DNA of 64,000 nucleotides from Bradyrhizobium niftali (GTDB lineage Bacteria; Pseudomonadota; Alphaproteobacteria; Rhizobiales; Xanthobacteraceae). Numbering within the stretch: position 1 is the stretch's first letter; every line of letters begins with the position of its first letter. This document shows positions 8,494 to 19,400 of the stretch, piece by piece. The translations under genes and the position numbers were made by a program. The DNA is taken from positions 434,001 through 498,000 of the forward strand of contig NZ_SPQT01000001.1 in NCBI RefSeq assembly GCF_004571025.1, given 5' to 3'. The notes under the pieces are model-generated. The model did no database searches. It was not told the DNA's origin and saw only the letters and a program-made list of their open reading frames with translations.

Positions 8494-8550
8494 CCAAAGG
8501 AGTTGATCCCTTTGGCGCGTTGGTCCGGCCGGAAGCACATCGCCGGCCGG
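8494..8550. terminator. Two hairpins between convergent genes, candidate bidirectional terminator
   Basis: CCAAAGG/CCTTTGG (8494-8500 and 8509-8515, 8-base loop) and CCGGCCGG/CCGGCCGG (8525-8532 and 8543-8550, 10-base loop) lie between the exported-protein gene and the convergent kinase gene. Neither has a long T tract, but the position between two stops fits termination from both sides. Confidence 0.5.
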
Positions 8551-8581
8551 GCAAAGTTCGAAGATCTCCATCTGGGCAAAT

Positions 8582-11275
8582 CTAGCTGACCGAACCTTGT
8601 TCGGCGGGCTGAAGCAGATCGTCCAGCGCGCGCATCGACGCCTGCTGAAGCTCGGCGAGTTCGCGCGCAGCATTTTGGTACTCAGGCGATGACATCGCGG
8701 GCGCCGCCAGCTCGACGTCGCGGCAGCGATCGAACAGGCGGACGAGCCCGAGCGCGCTCGCCGCGCTGCCGAGCTGGTGCGCAGATCGTGCGAGCTGCGC
8801 GTGATCGCTGGCCGCCGCAGCCTTGGCGACGTCGTCGATCAATCTTGCGCTGGTCTCGCCCAGCAGATGGCGGAGCTTTTCGATTTGCGCAGGCCCGAGC
8901 AGCTCCCGCTGATCGTCGAGGAAGTGCCGGTCGATCAATCCGTCTGCGGCAAGTTGCGGTGCTGCCGGCGCGTCCCAGGGATCGTCCTCGATCGCCTCGC
9001 GCAGCGCATTGATCAGGATTGGCTTGCTGACGACCTTGGCGATCCCGGAGCCCGCGAGCCGCTCGCGGGCGCTGCCCGACACGTCGGCCGTCACGGCGAT
9101 GATGCGCGGCATCCTCGGCAGACCGAGCTTGCCGATCTGCGACGCCGCCTCCACGCCGTCCATGTCGGGCATGTGCAGGTCCATCAGGATGACGTCGAAC
9201 ACTTGATCGCGGGCGAACTCTATGGCCGACGCGCCGTTCCTGGCGATCGTGGGGCGATGGCCGAGCCGGTTCAGGATCGCTTCGCCGACTTCGCAATTGA
9301 CGGGATCGTCGTCGACCAGCAGCACGCTGAGCCGCCGCGACGGCGGCAGGACCGTACCTTGCGCGATACCGCTCGCGGCGCGGCCAAGCGGCACCTGTAG
9401 CGTGAACGTGCTGCCCGCGCCCGGCGTGCTCTCCACCGTCAGCTCGCCGTGCATCAGGCGCGCCAGCCGCCGCGCGATCGCAAGTCCGAGGCCGGTGCCG
9501 CCGAACCGCCGCGCGATGCTGTCGTCCGCCTGGACGAAATCCTCGAAGATCCGCTCATGCATGTCGGGCGGGATGCCGATCCCGGTATCGCGAATCGTGA
9601 TGCGCAGCAGGACGTGATCGTCGTTCTGCTCGGCGACCGCCTTCAAGCCGATCCCGCCGCGCGGGGTGAACTTGATGGCATTGCCGATCAAATTGAGCAG
9701 GATGCGATTGAGCCTGACAGGATCGCCGTGCACGGAGGTGTTGACCGTCGCATCGCTGGCAACGTCGAACGTCAGTCCCTTGTCGAAGGCCTGCGGGCGC
9801 ATCAGATCGGCGGCGGCCTCGATGAGCTGGCCGAGACGGAAGTCGCGTGTCTCCAGCGTTTCGGCGCTGGCTTCCAGGCGGGCATATTCCAGGATCGCAT
9901 CGACCAGCGCGATCAGCGTTTCGCTCGATGCGGCGGCAGTGGCGAGGTGGCGGCGCTGCGCTTCGCCGAGGCTGCCGTCGTCCAGCAGCTGCAGCACGCC
10001 CATGACGCCGTTCAGCGGCGTGCGCAGCTCGTGGCTGACGACGGCGAGGAAGCGCGACTTGGTCTCGTTGGCCTGGACGGCAATGTTGCGCGCGCGCTCG
10101 GCCGCGTCATGCTCGGCGAGGGCGTGGTCGCGCGCCTTCTCGAGCTCGGAGGTTCGCTCGATGACCTTGCGCTCGAGCGTCGCGTAGGATTCGCGCAAAT
10201 GCGCGGCCATCCGGTTGAACTGGTCACCGAGCGCCTCCAGCTCGTCACCGGTCTTGATCGCGAGCCGTAGGCCGAGATCGCCGCTGCCGATCCGGCGCGC
10301 GCCCTGCGTCAGGATCTGGATCGGCACGGTCATGCGCCGGCTGAGAAAGAGCGAGACCAGCACCGCGCAGGCGAGCAGAACGACGAGGAGAAACGTCGAG
10401 CGGCCGATCGACGCGTAGATCGGCGCATAGGCTTCGGTCAGCGGAAGCTCGACGAACACCACCCAGCCGAGCGAGGGCACCGTCGCATAGGTCGACAGCA
10501 CGCGTTGACCGGACAGATCTTCCTTGACCAGGCCGCCTGACGGTGGCCCGACGCCATCGAGCGCGGCGCGAACGTCGGCATGTCTCGAAAGATCGCTGCG
10601 GCGTAGCGCCGGCCACAGATCGGGATGTGCGATCAACAGCCCCATGCGGTCGACCACATAGGCCTTGCCGGTATTGCCGACCCTGATCCCCGCGACGAGG
10701 TCCCAGATGAAGCGCAGATTGACCTCGGCGACGATCACATTGGGACCGCGGCCGACGCCGCGCGCGGCGATCGTCATGAACGGCTCGGTGTCGCCGAAGA
10801 AGTACACCGGCCCGTAATAGGTCCGGCTTTCGTTGGCGCCACGGAAGGCGGGCGAAGCGGAAAGGTCGATCTTGCTGCCGATCCTGTCCGCGACGCGGCG
10901 CGACACGCGCACCTGCTCGCGGCCTTGCGCGTCGAGCTCGGCGATTTCCGCGATCGCGGGCGAGAGGCGCAGGAGGCGGATCGCGTTCAGGCGCTCGTCC
11001 TCGTTCGTCGACAGCTCCGGGGGCAGGCGGGAGAGCCATCTGATCTGGTTCTCGATCTGGCCGATGAACTGGCCGATCTGAATCGCCGCCGACGCTGCCT
11101 GCTCGCGCTGGGTTGACGCGAGGAGCTGCTTCTGCTCGCGATAGGAGAACCAGACGTCGAAGCCAGTGTTGATGGCGAGCGCGGCAAAGGCGAGAGCGAC
11201 GATCGAGTAGAGATATTTGCGGAACAGCCGGCCGGGAGGCGTCCGCAAATGTCCCTGGTCGATCGTCTCGTTCAC
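8582..11275 (-). CDS. Hybrid sensor histidine kinase with receiver and HPt domains
   Basis: An 897-residue membrane kinase. Order: helix 20-43, a large periplasmic Cache-like sensor (45-285), helix 293-312, HAMP (313-365), coiled coil, HisKA with phospho-acceptor His415 (SHELRTPLNG), HATPase (540-630: GNAIKFTP, DTGIGIP, GGTGLGLAIA), receiver with Asp699 (ILMDLHMPDMDG), and HPt with His833 (SAHQLGSAAS). Phosphate could pass His415-Asp699-His833 and on to a response regulator encoded elsewhere. The frame is open for 175 codons upstream, but the GTG at 11275 overlaps the binding-protein stop as GTGA and gives a normal N-terminus. The upstream partner suggests ligand presentation to the sensor. 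Confidence 0.92.
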   Translation of the reverse strand: MNETIDQGHLRTPPGRLFRKYLYSIVALAFAALAINTGFDVWFSYREQKQLLASTQREQAASAAIQIGQFIGQIENQIRWLSRLPPELSTNEDERLNAIRLLRLSPAIAEIAELDAQGREQVRVSRRVADRIGSKIDLSASPAFRGANESRTYYGPVYFFGDTEPFMTIAARGVGRGPNVIVAEVNLRFIWDLVAGIRVGNTGKAYVVDRMGLLIAHPDLWPALRRSDLSRHADVRAALDGVGPPSGGLVKEDLSGQRVLSTYATVPSLGWVVFVELPLTEAYAPIYASIGRSTFLLVVLLACAVLVSLFLSRRMTVPIQILTQGARRIGSGDLGLRLAIKTGDELEALGDQFNRMAAHLRESYATLERKVIERTSELEKARDHALAEHDAAERARNIAVQANETKSRFLAVVSHELRTPLNGVMGVLQLLDDGSLGEAQRRHLATAAASSETLIALVDAILEYARLEASAETLETRDFRLGQLIEAAADLMRPQAFDKGLTFDVASDATVNTSVHGDPVRLNRILLNLIGNAIKFTPRGGIGLKAVAEQNDDHVLLRITIRDTGIGIPPDMHERIFEDFVQADDSIARRFGGTGLGLAIARRLARLMHGELTVESTPGAGSTFTLQVPLGRAASGIAQGTVLPPSRRLSVLLVDDDPVNCEVGEAILNRLGHRPTIARNGASAIEFARDQVFDVILMDLHMPDMDGVEAASQIGKLGLPRMPRIIAVTADVSGSARERLAGSGIAKVVSKPILINALREAIEDDPWDAPAAPQLAADGLIDRHFLDDQRELLGPAQIEKLRHLLGETSARLIDDVAKAAAASDHAQLARSAHQLGSAASALGLVRLFDRCRDVELAAPAMSSPEYQNAARELAELQQASMRALDDLLQPAEQGSVS

Positions 11276-12297
11276 TCGCGGATCTCGTCGGCGCGTGCGA
11301 GCAGCGTGAATGGTATGGTCAAGCCGAGCGTGCGGGCAACTGTGCGGTTGATCAGCAACTCGTATTTTCGCGGCGATTGCACCGGCAGATCGCCGGCCTT
11401 GGTGCCGCGCAGGATGAGATCGACATAGTCGGCCGAACGGACTTCCAGCGTCGGCCCGTAGCTCATCAGCCCGCCTGCATCCATGAAATAGTGGAAGGGA
11501 TAGATCGTCGGTACGCGATACTTGGCGGCTGCCGCGACGATCGCCTGCCGGTTGACCACCAGAAAGCTGTCGACGAGGGCGATCATTGCCGCCTTGGGCG
11601 GTTCGGAGAAGCGGCTGACGGCTTCGTCGATCTCCGTTGGGGCGCCGACGGGGGCGGGGGCAACGGACACTCCCGATGTCGCAGCTTCTTGCTCGATCGA
11701 ATCGAGAAAGAAACGCCCCGCACGAGGTGTGGTCGCCGGGTTGAACAGGACACCGACGCGGGTAACATCCGGCACGGCCTCCCGGACGAGCTGAAGCCAT
11801 TTGCCGCCCATCTCGGCGGTGCTGCTGGTGAAGCCGGTGACGTTGCCGCCGGGGTGCGCAAGGCTTTCGACGAAGCCGTTGCCAACAGGATCGTTGGCGG
11901 TCGCAAAGACGATCGGAATGGTCTTGGTGGCTGCAAGGACCGCTGCGGTTTCGATCGTCGACCCCGTCAGGATCACATCCGGCTTGAGCTCCAGCAGTTC
12001 CTGAATCGCCGCCTTCAGTTTGTCCGATGGGCCGAAGGTCGAACGGAGTTCGAGGCGGAAGTTGACGCCTTCGACCCAGCCTCGCTGCCTGAGCCCGACG
12101 ATGAGACCACCCAGGCGCGAGGTCGGGGTTTCGATCATGCTCCTTCTGGTCAGTTCGTCGTCGAGCGATAATGCCGTCAGCGAAGCGACGACCCGCATGC
12201 GATCAGGTGTTGCGCCGAGCGCGAGCCATCCCGCAGCGGTTGCGCTCGCAAGGCGAATGAACCCGCGGCGATCGACCGCGAAAGGCCGTTCGTTCAT
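11272..12297 (-). CDS. ABC-type substrate-binding protein (PF04392-like), sensor partner
   Basis: A 341-residue exported binding protein of the ABC_sub_bind family, recognisable from VGLRQRGWVEGVNFRLELR, LKPDVILTGST, PIVFATANDPVGNGFV and AHPGGNVTGFTS. A Tat-like signal (DRRGFIRLASATAAGWLALG) begins at residue 9 when the start is taken at 12297; an open frame continues to 12360 but adds only unlikely sequence. No permease or ATPase gene is nearby. Instead the stop overlaps the GTG start of the hybrid kinase, so the protein probably serves as a periplasmic ligand sensor for that kinase rather than for transport. Confidence 0.87.
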   Translation of the reverse strand: MNERPFAVDRRGFIRLASATAAGWLALGATPDRMRVVASLTALSLDDELTRRSMIETPTSRLGGLIVGLRQRGWVEGVNFRLELRSTFGPSDKLKAAIQELLELKPDVILTGSTIETAAVLAATKTIPIVFATANDPVGNGFVESLAHPGGNVTGFTSSTAEMGGKWLQLVREAVPDVTRVGVLFNPATTPRAGRFFLDSIEQEAATSGVSVAPAPVGAPTEIDEAVSRFSEPPKAAMIALVDSFLVVNRQAIVAAAAKYRVPTIYPFHYFMDAGGLMSYGPTLEVRSADYVDLILRGTKAGDLPVQSPRKYELLINRTVARTLGLTIPFTLLARADEIRE

Positions 12298-12591
12298 GAA
12301 ATTCTTTGCATGATGCTTGCCCCAAGGCGGATGCTTAGCGCGAACGGCCGGCAACCACAATTGATGAAAAAATGCGCTTGTGAATGTTCATTCGCAGCGT
12401 TTGGCAACCCGATACCGTATTCCTACGCCGCTGAGGAGTCGCTGTTTCGAGCCTTGTCTGCTCCGTGATGTTTTGTAACGCCTTGTGGCATTGCAATATT
12501 TTCCGTCTCGGGTGCGACGGTGGTTCGGAGAAGCCGATTTCGTGACTGCCGATTTTTGAAGCGTTCTTTCAAGTTGTTTCGAAGGTTTTCG
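12298..12591. other. Divergent intergenic region with promoters
   Basis: These 294 bases separate the minus-strand binding-protein/kinase operon from the plus-strand adhesin locus, so both promoters should lie here. A short inverted repeat GAATG-TT-CATTC is at 12382-12393. An AT-richer patch around 12465-12505 could hold a promoter, but no convincing -35/-10 pair was found. A GAAGG ribosome site is at 12581. Confidence 0.45.
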
Positions 12592-13335
12592 ATGCGCAAA
12601 ATCTATCTCGTTCCGGCCCTCGTCGGTCTTCTCACCTCCGTTGCTGCGGGTCCGTTGGCGGCCCAGGGCGCCGTTCCAAAGCAGAAGGCCGCGCAGGCTC
12701 CGAAGGCTGCCGCGGCTGGGGCTGCTCCGGCAGCCGGCGCTCCGGCGGCGGCCACGACCGAGGCGCCGAGCGCCGGCGCGGATGACAAGGTCAAGGCGAT
12801 CGACGGCTTCCGCTCCGCCAAGTTCGGCATGAGCGAAGCCGACGTGCGTGCGGCGATGATCAAGGACTTCAACGCCAAGCCCGACGCCATCAAGGCGCAG
12901 GACAACGCGTCCGAGCTGACGCACAGCATCCTCATGTCGGTTCCAGAGCTGCTGCCGAACGGCGGGACCGCCGAGCTCTCCTACGTGTTCGGCTACAAGT
13001 CCAAGTCGCTGATCCAGGTCGGCGCCGTCTGGTCGAAGGGGACCGACGCGGCGATGACGGCGGAGAAGCTGTTCTCCAACGCCAATATCCTGCGCGCCCA
13101 TTTCATGGGCGAAGGCTTCAAGCCTGATTCCATCGCGGTCAACATGCCTGTTGCCGGCGGCATCGTGATGTTCCGCGGCAGCGACGCCAAGGACCGCTCG
13201 GTGATCCTGCTGCTCCAGGGCACGTTCGAGAACAAGGAGAACCAGCGTGTGCTGACGCCGACCAGCCTCCTGCTGTTCTACGTGGCCGACGCCAAGAGCC
13301 CCGACATCTTCAAGCTTCCGCCCGGCCAGTTCTGA
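12592..13335 (+). CDS. Exported protein of unknown function preceding the TPS adhesin
   Basis: A 247-residue protein with a Sec signal peptide (MRKIYLVPALVGLLTSVAAG, cleavage near LAAQG). An Ala/Pro-rich linker (about residues 27-60) leads to a folded domain of some 180 residues starting at KAIDGFRSAKFGMSEADVRA. The FGMSEADVRAAM pattern is seen in small periplasmic proteins that read the strength of a substrate curve, but no family can be named with confidence. The ATG at 12592 follows GAAGG with good spacing; an open frame to 12520 is less likely. It ends 71 bases before the giant adhesin gene and could be its periplasmic accessory factor. Confidence 0.75.
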   Translation: MRKIYLVPALVGLLTSVAAGPLAAQGAVPKQKAAQAPKAAAAGAAPAAGAPAAATTEAPSAGADDKVKAIDGFRSAKFGMSEADVRAAMIKDFNAKPDAIKAQDNASELTHSILMSVPELLPNGGTAELSYVFGYKSKSLIQVGAVWSKGTDAAMTAEKLFSNANILRAHFMGEGFKPDSIAVNMPVAGGIVMFRGSDAKDRSVILLLQGTFENKENQRVLTPTSLLLFYVADAKSPDIFKLPPGQF

Positions 13336-13406
13336 TGCCGGACGCTTCCACGACATTCTCCCACCCGGTTGTGGATCGGCGCCAATGCCGATGACGAGGA
13401 TATGAA

Positions 13407-16400
13407 ATGCGCGGACCATCTGCGACGCGAAATAATGACGAGCTGACGCTGCGGGGGCTTGCGCGCTTCCGTTCGATGTCGCTGCTCTGCGCGATGCAGA
13501 TGGTCTTTCTGCCGGTGTTCAGCGTCCGCCTTCAGGCGCAGACGGCGAACGTCATCGTTCCGGATGGCCGCACCGGGACCTCCTTGCACACCTCCGGCAG
13601 CGTCACCAACGTCACGACGTCGACGGTGTCCGGCAACAACGCCTTCAACTCGTTCTCGCAGTTCAGCGTCGGGCAGGGCAACACCGTCAACCTGCAGCTG
13701 CCGGCCGGCACGCAAAACCTCGTCAACATCGTTCGCGACGCGCCGGTCTACGTCAACGGCACGCTGAACTCCTATATGAACGGCGCGATCGGCGGTAACG
13801 TCTACTTCGCCGATCCCAAGGGGTTCGTGGTCGGCCGTTCCGGCACGGTGAACGTCGGCAGTCTCAACGTCTCGACGCCGACGCGCGAGTTCACCGACAG
13901 TCTGATCGGCGCGGGCGGGGTGATCAACCAGTCGGCGGTCGGCAACCTCATGGCGGGCTCGTTCCCGGTCTCGCCGGACGGCAACATCCGGATCTACGGC
14001 CGGGTCAATGCCCAGGACGGCGTGCGGCTGACCGGGCAGAACGTCTATGTCGGCGGCGCCAGCCAGCGCGACATCGCCAATCTCGATCACGCCGCAAAAT
14101 TCGCGGCCTCCGTCAACTCCAAGGGCCTGCGCAGCGCCAGCGCGATCACCGTCAGCAACGGCTCGATCCGTATCGGTGCGGTCAACAACGCCAGGGTCAA
14201 CGGGCGTCTGACCGCGCACAGCAAGACCGCAACGCCGAGCAACATTACCGTCGATGCGGGCAAGAACATCGAAATTGGCAAGAACGCCAGGCTCAGCGCC
14301 GCGAGCAAGACAGGCGACGCCGGCGACATCCGCCTCAAGGCCACCGAGAACCTGACCGTGGCGGGCGGGGCCAAGTTCGACGCCAGCGCGAAGACCGGCA
14401 ATGCAGGTCTCGTCGAGTTCAGCGCGAACGGCATCATCGACGTCGGCAACGGTGTCAGCATCAACCTGGCCGCGCCGAACGGCATGGCGGGCACGCTGCT
14501 GATGGACCCGACCGACGTGGTCGTCGGCGATGCGAGCCAGGGTGACACCGGCGTGACGCTGTCGAACACCTCGATCGCGAACACCATCAGTGGAATCACC
14601 GGTGGCTCCAGCGCCACCTACCTGATCCAGGCGAGCAATTCGATCACCCTGGCGGCACACGCAGTAGTCGATACCCGCCATCTCGACGTCAATGGTCATT
14701 CGACGGGCAATGCCAACCACATCACCATCGACGCGCCGAACATCGATATCAAGAATGGTGCGCAGATCCTGGCCCAGGCGGTCAATTTCGGCGGAACCAC
14801 CTATTCCGACGGCAATGTCACGCTGACGGCAACGGCGAGCGACATCAAGCTGTCCGGCCAGGCCACCGCCGCGACGTCGATCACGGTTGACGGCAAGATC
14901 ACCGGCGGCACCATCTCGATCAGCGCGACCTCGACGGCCGTGTCGAGTTTCCTGAACGGTTCTGTGGCCGGTGATTTCGCGCTTGTCGGCTCGACGCTTG
15001 CCGCCTCGCTGCTCGGGCTCAATGGCGGCTATGTCGCGGCAAGCGCCACGGCGACCATCAACATCAACAGCCATGCCGACATCAACGGCCACGGCGATGT
15101 CACCATTTCCGCGCATGCCACGGAGACCGCGTCGGATCCGGCGGTCGCCTCCACCTTGCTCGGCAGCCTCACGCCGGTCGCGGCCGGTGTGGTCGTCGGC
15201 AAGATCGACGGCACTGCCACGACCAACGTGGCCTCGGGCGCGACGGTCAACGCCGGCGGCAACCTCGAGATCAAGGCGCTCAACGATGCGACCATCGCCA
15301 TCGCGGCCCTCGCGGCGTCGACCAGCGCGCAAATCGTCCCGACGGTGGCCTATTCCACGGGATCGGTGACGACGACCGCCAACGTCGCGACCGGCGCGCA
15401 TCTTGCTGCCGGCACGGTGAACACGAGCGGCAGCACCCTGAAGGTGCGCGCGATCAACAACAACTCGTTCTCGACCAGCGCAACGTCGGTTGCGGCGCCC
15501 GGAACGGGGGCGAGCGGTGCTGTCGGCGGCGCGTTCGCCATCAGCGACATCACGACGTCCGCGACCGCAACGCTCGGCGCATCGCTCGGAACCGATGTCA
15601 ACACGCGGATGAACGGATCCGTTCTGGTCGAAGCGACGTCCGACACCACGCTAAATTCCACGATGGCTTCGTCCATCGCCGGCCTGCCGGCGCTGATCGC
15701 GGCGATCGAACGAGGACTGCGCGCCGTCACCTCGCCGACGTCGATCATCAGGGACCATATGGGCTCGCTGATGCCGTTGAGCTTCGATTTCAAGGTCGCA
15801 GGCGCGCTCTCGCTGGCCAACAGCACGCAGAGCGCAACCGCCGCGATCGCGCAGAATCCGAGCGGCGGCGCGCCGAGCATCTATGCCAGCGGCAACGTTG
15901 CCGTTGCCAGCAATGTCATCGATCGCGGCGTTCGCAGCAATGCGACGTCCAGCGCGATCACGAAGGATCCGGTGTCCGGCGAGAGCACCGCGATCAGCGC
16001 GGCCGTCGCCTGGGGCAATTTCACGCATAATTCGAACGCCTATGTCGGCAATGGCACGCTGATCAACGCAGCGAACATCGCCGTCGATGCCACCACCGAA
16101 CTGCCGATCACCAACACCTGGCTGAAGTGGGATGGACTGGGCGCGGTGCTGAGCCACCTCAACGGCAATCTCGGCGTCGGCGGCAACATCCTGACCAGCT
16201 ACGCCAATGCCACCGCGGACGCCGGCGATACGATCGGCATCGCCGGCTCGCTGAACCATTTCGTCGTGAACAACAATACGACTGCGTGGGTGGCCGGCAG
16301 CGCCAGCCTGACCGCGACTTGCACGACCGCGACATGCGGCAGCAGCTGGTCGGTCGGGATGGACAATGGCGACGTCCATACCTACAACGCCAGCCTCCAA

Positions 16401-19400
16401 ATCGCGGCGACCACGACCACGGCGTCGATCGACGCCGCCGGCAATGTCGGCACGCTCGGCTTCCTGTTCGGCAACACCTCGGGCGGCTCCTCCGTCGGCG
16501 GCGCGCTCAATCTCGTCCAGTTCAACACCAATACCATCGCCGGCGTTTCGGACCGCGCGACGCTGCGTGCGGCGGACGACATCGCCGTCAACGCGATCAC
16601 TTCCGACCGGTTCGTCGCTGTCGCACCGTCGTCGGGCAAGGCTGCCGGCACGCTGGCGCTGAATGGCATCACTTCGCTCGGTTTCCTGAACAACACGACG
16701 CATGCGTCGATCTCGAGCCAGGCCACCGTCTATGCACCGACCGTCGGCATCCTGGCGCAGCAGGATCTGTCGGTCGTGACGCTGTCCGGCGCGATGAGCT
16801 ATAACGGGAGCGGCGGTTCGGCGGTCGGCTTGTCGGTCGCCTATCTCGGCGCAAATACCGACACCTCCGCCTATATCGGCGACAACCATTCCGACATCCG
16901 GCCCGGCGTGTTCGGCTCCAACGATCCTTTTGCCGGCACTGGCGGTGGAAGCGGATCGGTCAATGTCGACAATCTCACGATCAGCGCGACCACCTCCGGG
17001 CGCATCACCGCGGCCGCCGTCGCGGCATCAGTCTCCGATCCGGCGTCGTCGAGCTTCTCCGACAAGGCGGGGGCCGCCGGGGCGGCCTCGACCGGCGGGA
17101 CCGCCGGCGTCGGGACGGCTGCGAGCAAGATCGGTTCGACTTCTGGATCGAGCACCAGCGGTTTCAGCCTCGATCTCGCCGGAAGCTCGTCGGTAAGCGA
17201 CGTCTCGCTCGGCACCAGCGCCTATATCAAGAATACGACGGTCAACAAGTACACCACGACCAGCGCCGTTCTGACCAATACGATCGTTCAGGCGCTCAAC
17301 GACACCATGCTCAACAATGGTTCCGGATCTGCGGCGCTCAATCTGGCCGGAGGGTCTGCCCAGGGGGCTGCGATCGGCGGCGCGATCGCGGCGGCGATGT
17401 CCAACAACGCGACGCTCGCCTACATCTACGGCACCACCGTGAACAACCAGAGTTCGGTGACGGTGCAGGCGCTCAATGGCGGCTCGGAGACCGTCGTCGC
17501 CATCGGCGTGGCGGGATCGAAATCCAATTCTGCGGCGCTGTCGGCCTCGGTCGGCATCATCACGGATAGCGCCAACGCCTATATCGAGAGCTCGACGATC
17601 ACGGGGCAAGCCACCGGCGTCAATCGCGCGCTCGAGGTCGACGCCTACCAGACCACGAACATCGCGATCGGCGGCGGTTCGCTCTATATCACGGGTGGAC
17701 AAGCCGGCGTCGGCATCGGACTGACCTATGCGTCGATCGCCGATCCCTCAGGCGGAAACGCGACCGACGCGCACATCCGCAGCACCTCGATCTCGAACTA
17801 TGACACGCTGCTGGTCATGGCCGACAGCGCCAGCGTGATTGCGGCCGGTGCGGCCTCGGGCGGGGCAGGGTCCAACGGGCTTGCGGGCGCGATCGTCGTC
17901 AGCGAGATCTCGCCCACCACGACCGCCTACATCAACAGCGGCGCAACGGTGAACATCAACGTTGGACGCGTGACGGTGCTGGCAGACAGCGGCGCGGTGT
18001 CGGCGCTGGACACCGCGCTCGGCAACCTCGTCAAGAAGTCGAACAACAATCATCTCGCCGAGGACACCTGCACGGTCGCCGGCGGCACGGGCGGGCAGAA
18101 CTGCATCGACTTCGGCGCGGCTGCACTCAACGGGGGCGCGGGCAACGGTCCGGGGGCCAGCATCATCTCCGTTGCGGGCCTCATCCAGGCCGGCAAGAAC
18201 AATGTCGGCGCCTCGATCGTCTACGACACGATCGCAACGACGCATTCGGCTTATATCGCCAACGTGCTGCTGACGGCGGGTGTCAACGGCAATGTCAGCG
18301 TGAGTGCGGTCGATTCCTCGAAGATCCAGTCGGTCACCATCGGCTTCGGTCTGGCGACCGGACAGTTTGCGGGGGTCGGCGGCACGACGATCAGCAGCAT
18401 CGCAAATACTGTTTCGGCGGCCATCGGCAACAACCTGTCCAGCGCGTCGCAATCGGCCATCACGGCCAAAAATATTTCCGTCTCCGCGACCGACAATTCC
18501 AGCATCACCGGAACCGCCGCCGTCGCGGGCGCCTCGACGCAAGGCAGTGCCGCGGGCCTGGCGCTCGTCTACAGCAGCATCGCCAACAATGTCAGCGCCG
18601 GCGTCACCGGCTCCAAGCTGACCGCATCGGGCAACGTTGCCGTCGGTGCGAACTCGAACGCCAGCATCTCGACGGTCGCCGTCGGTATCGCGATGTCCTC
18701 GCAGGTCGGGCTGGCCGGCTCGGTCGCCACCAATCTGATGGGGACCAACGTCACCGCCAGCATCACCGCCGCCGGCACCAACGGTGTCAACGGCGCCGAC
18801 GTCACCGCCACCAACAACGTCGCCGTGATCGCCGGCAACAACGACAAGGCGGGCGTGTTCGCCGGTGCCGTGTCGATCAGCAAGGGGGCGGCCGGCGGTG
18901 CGGGGTCGCTGGTCACCAACCGGATCACCGGGACCACCGCGGCCTATATCAGCGGCGCGAACACCAAGGTCGACGCGCTCGGGACCAGCAGCACCGATAC
19001 GCTGTCGGTCAACAACGGCTCGCTGGTGCATGCCTTCGATCTCGGCACCGCGCATGCGCCGACCGACACGACGCCGGACCTCACCGAAAACCAGGACACC
19101 GTGCGCGGCCTTGCCGTCGTCGCGAGCTCGCACCAGGCGGTCGTGACCAACGTCGCGTCGGTCGCTGCGAGCAGCGGCATTTCCATCATGATCAACCCGA
19201 TCACCAACGTGATGAGCGGGGTGACGAGCGCCTATATCGACAGCGCGGCCCTCGACACGCGCCTGACCTCTTCGACGCTGAAGCCGCAGATCGAGGTCGC
19301 CGCATCCAGCTTCTCCTATTCGGGCGCGTTCGGTGCCGGCATCGTGGCTCCGACCGGCAACGGCGGCGGCGGCGCCACCATCATCAGCACGACGATGCAG

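Noticed and set aside
11276..11800. Upstream extension of the hybrid kinase frame
   Set aside because: The 175 extra codons overlap the binding-protein gene in another frame and lack domains. The GTG at 11275 fits the GTGA coupling.
13278..15401. Long minus-strand open frame (about 700 codons) antisense to the adhesin N-terminus
   Set aside because: Arg/Asp/Gly-rich low-complexity translation without motifs. It is the mirror of a GC-rich coding frame and lies opposite a well-supported gene.
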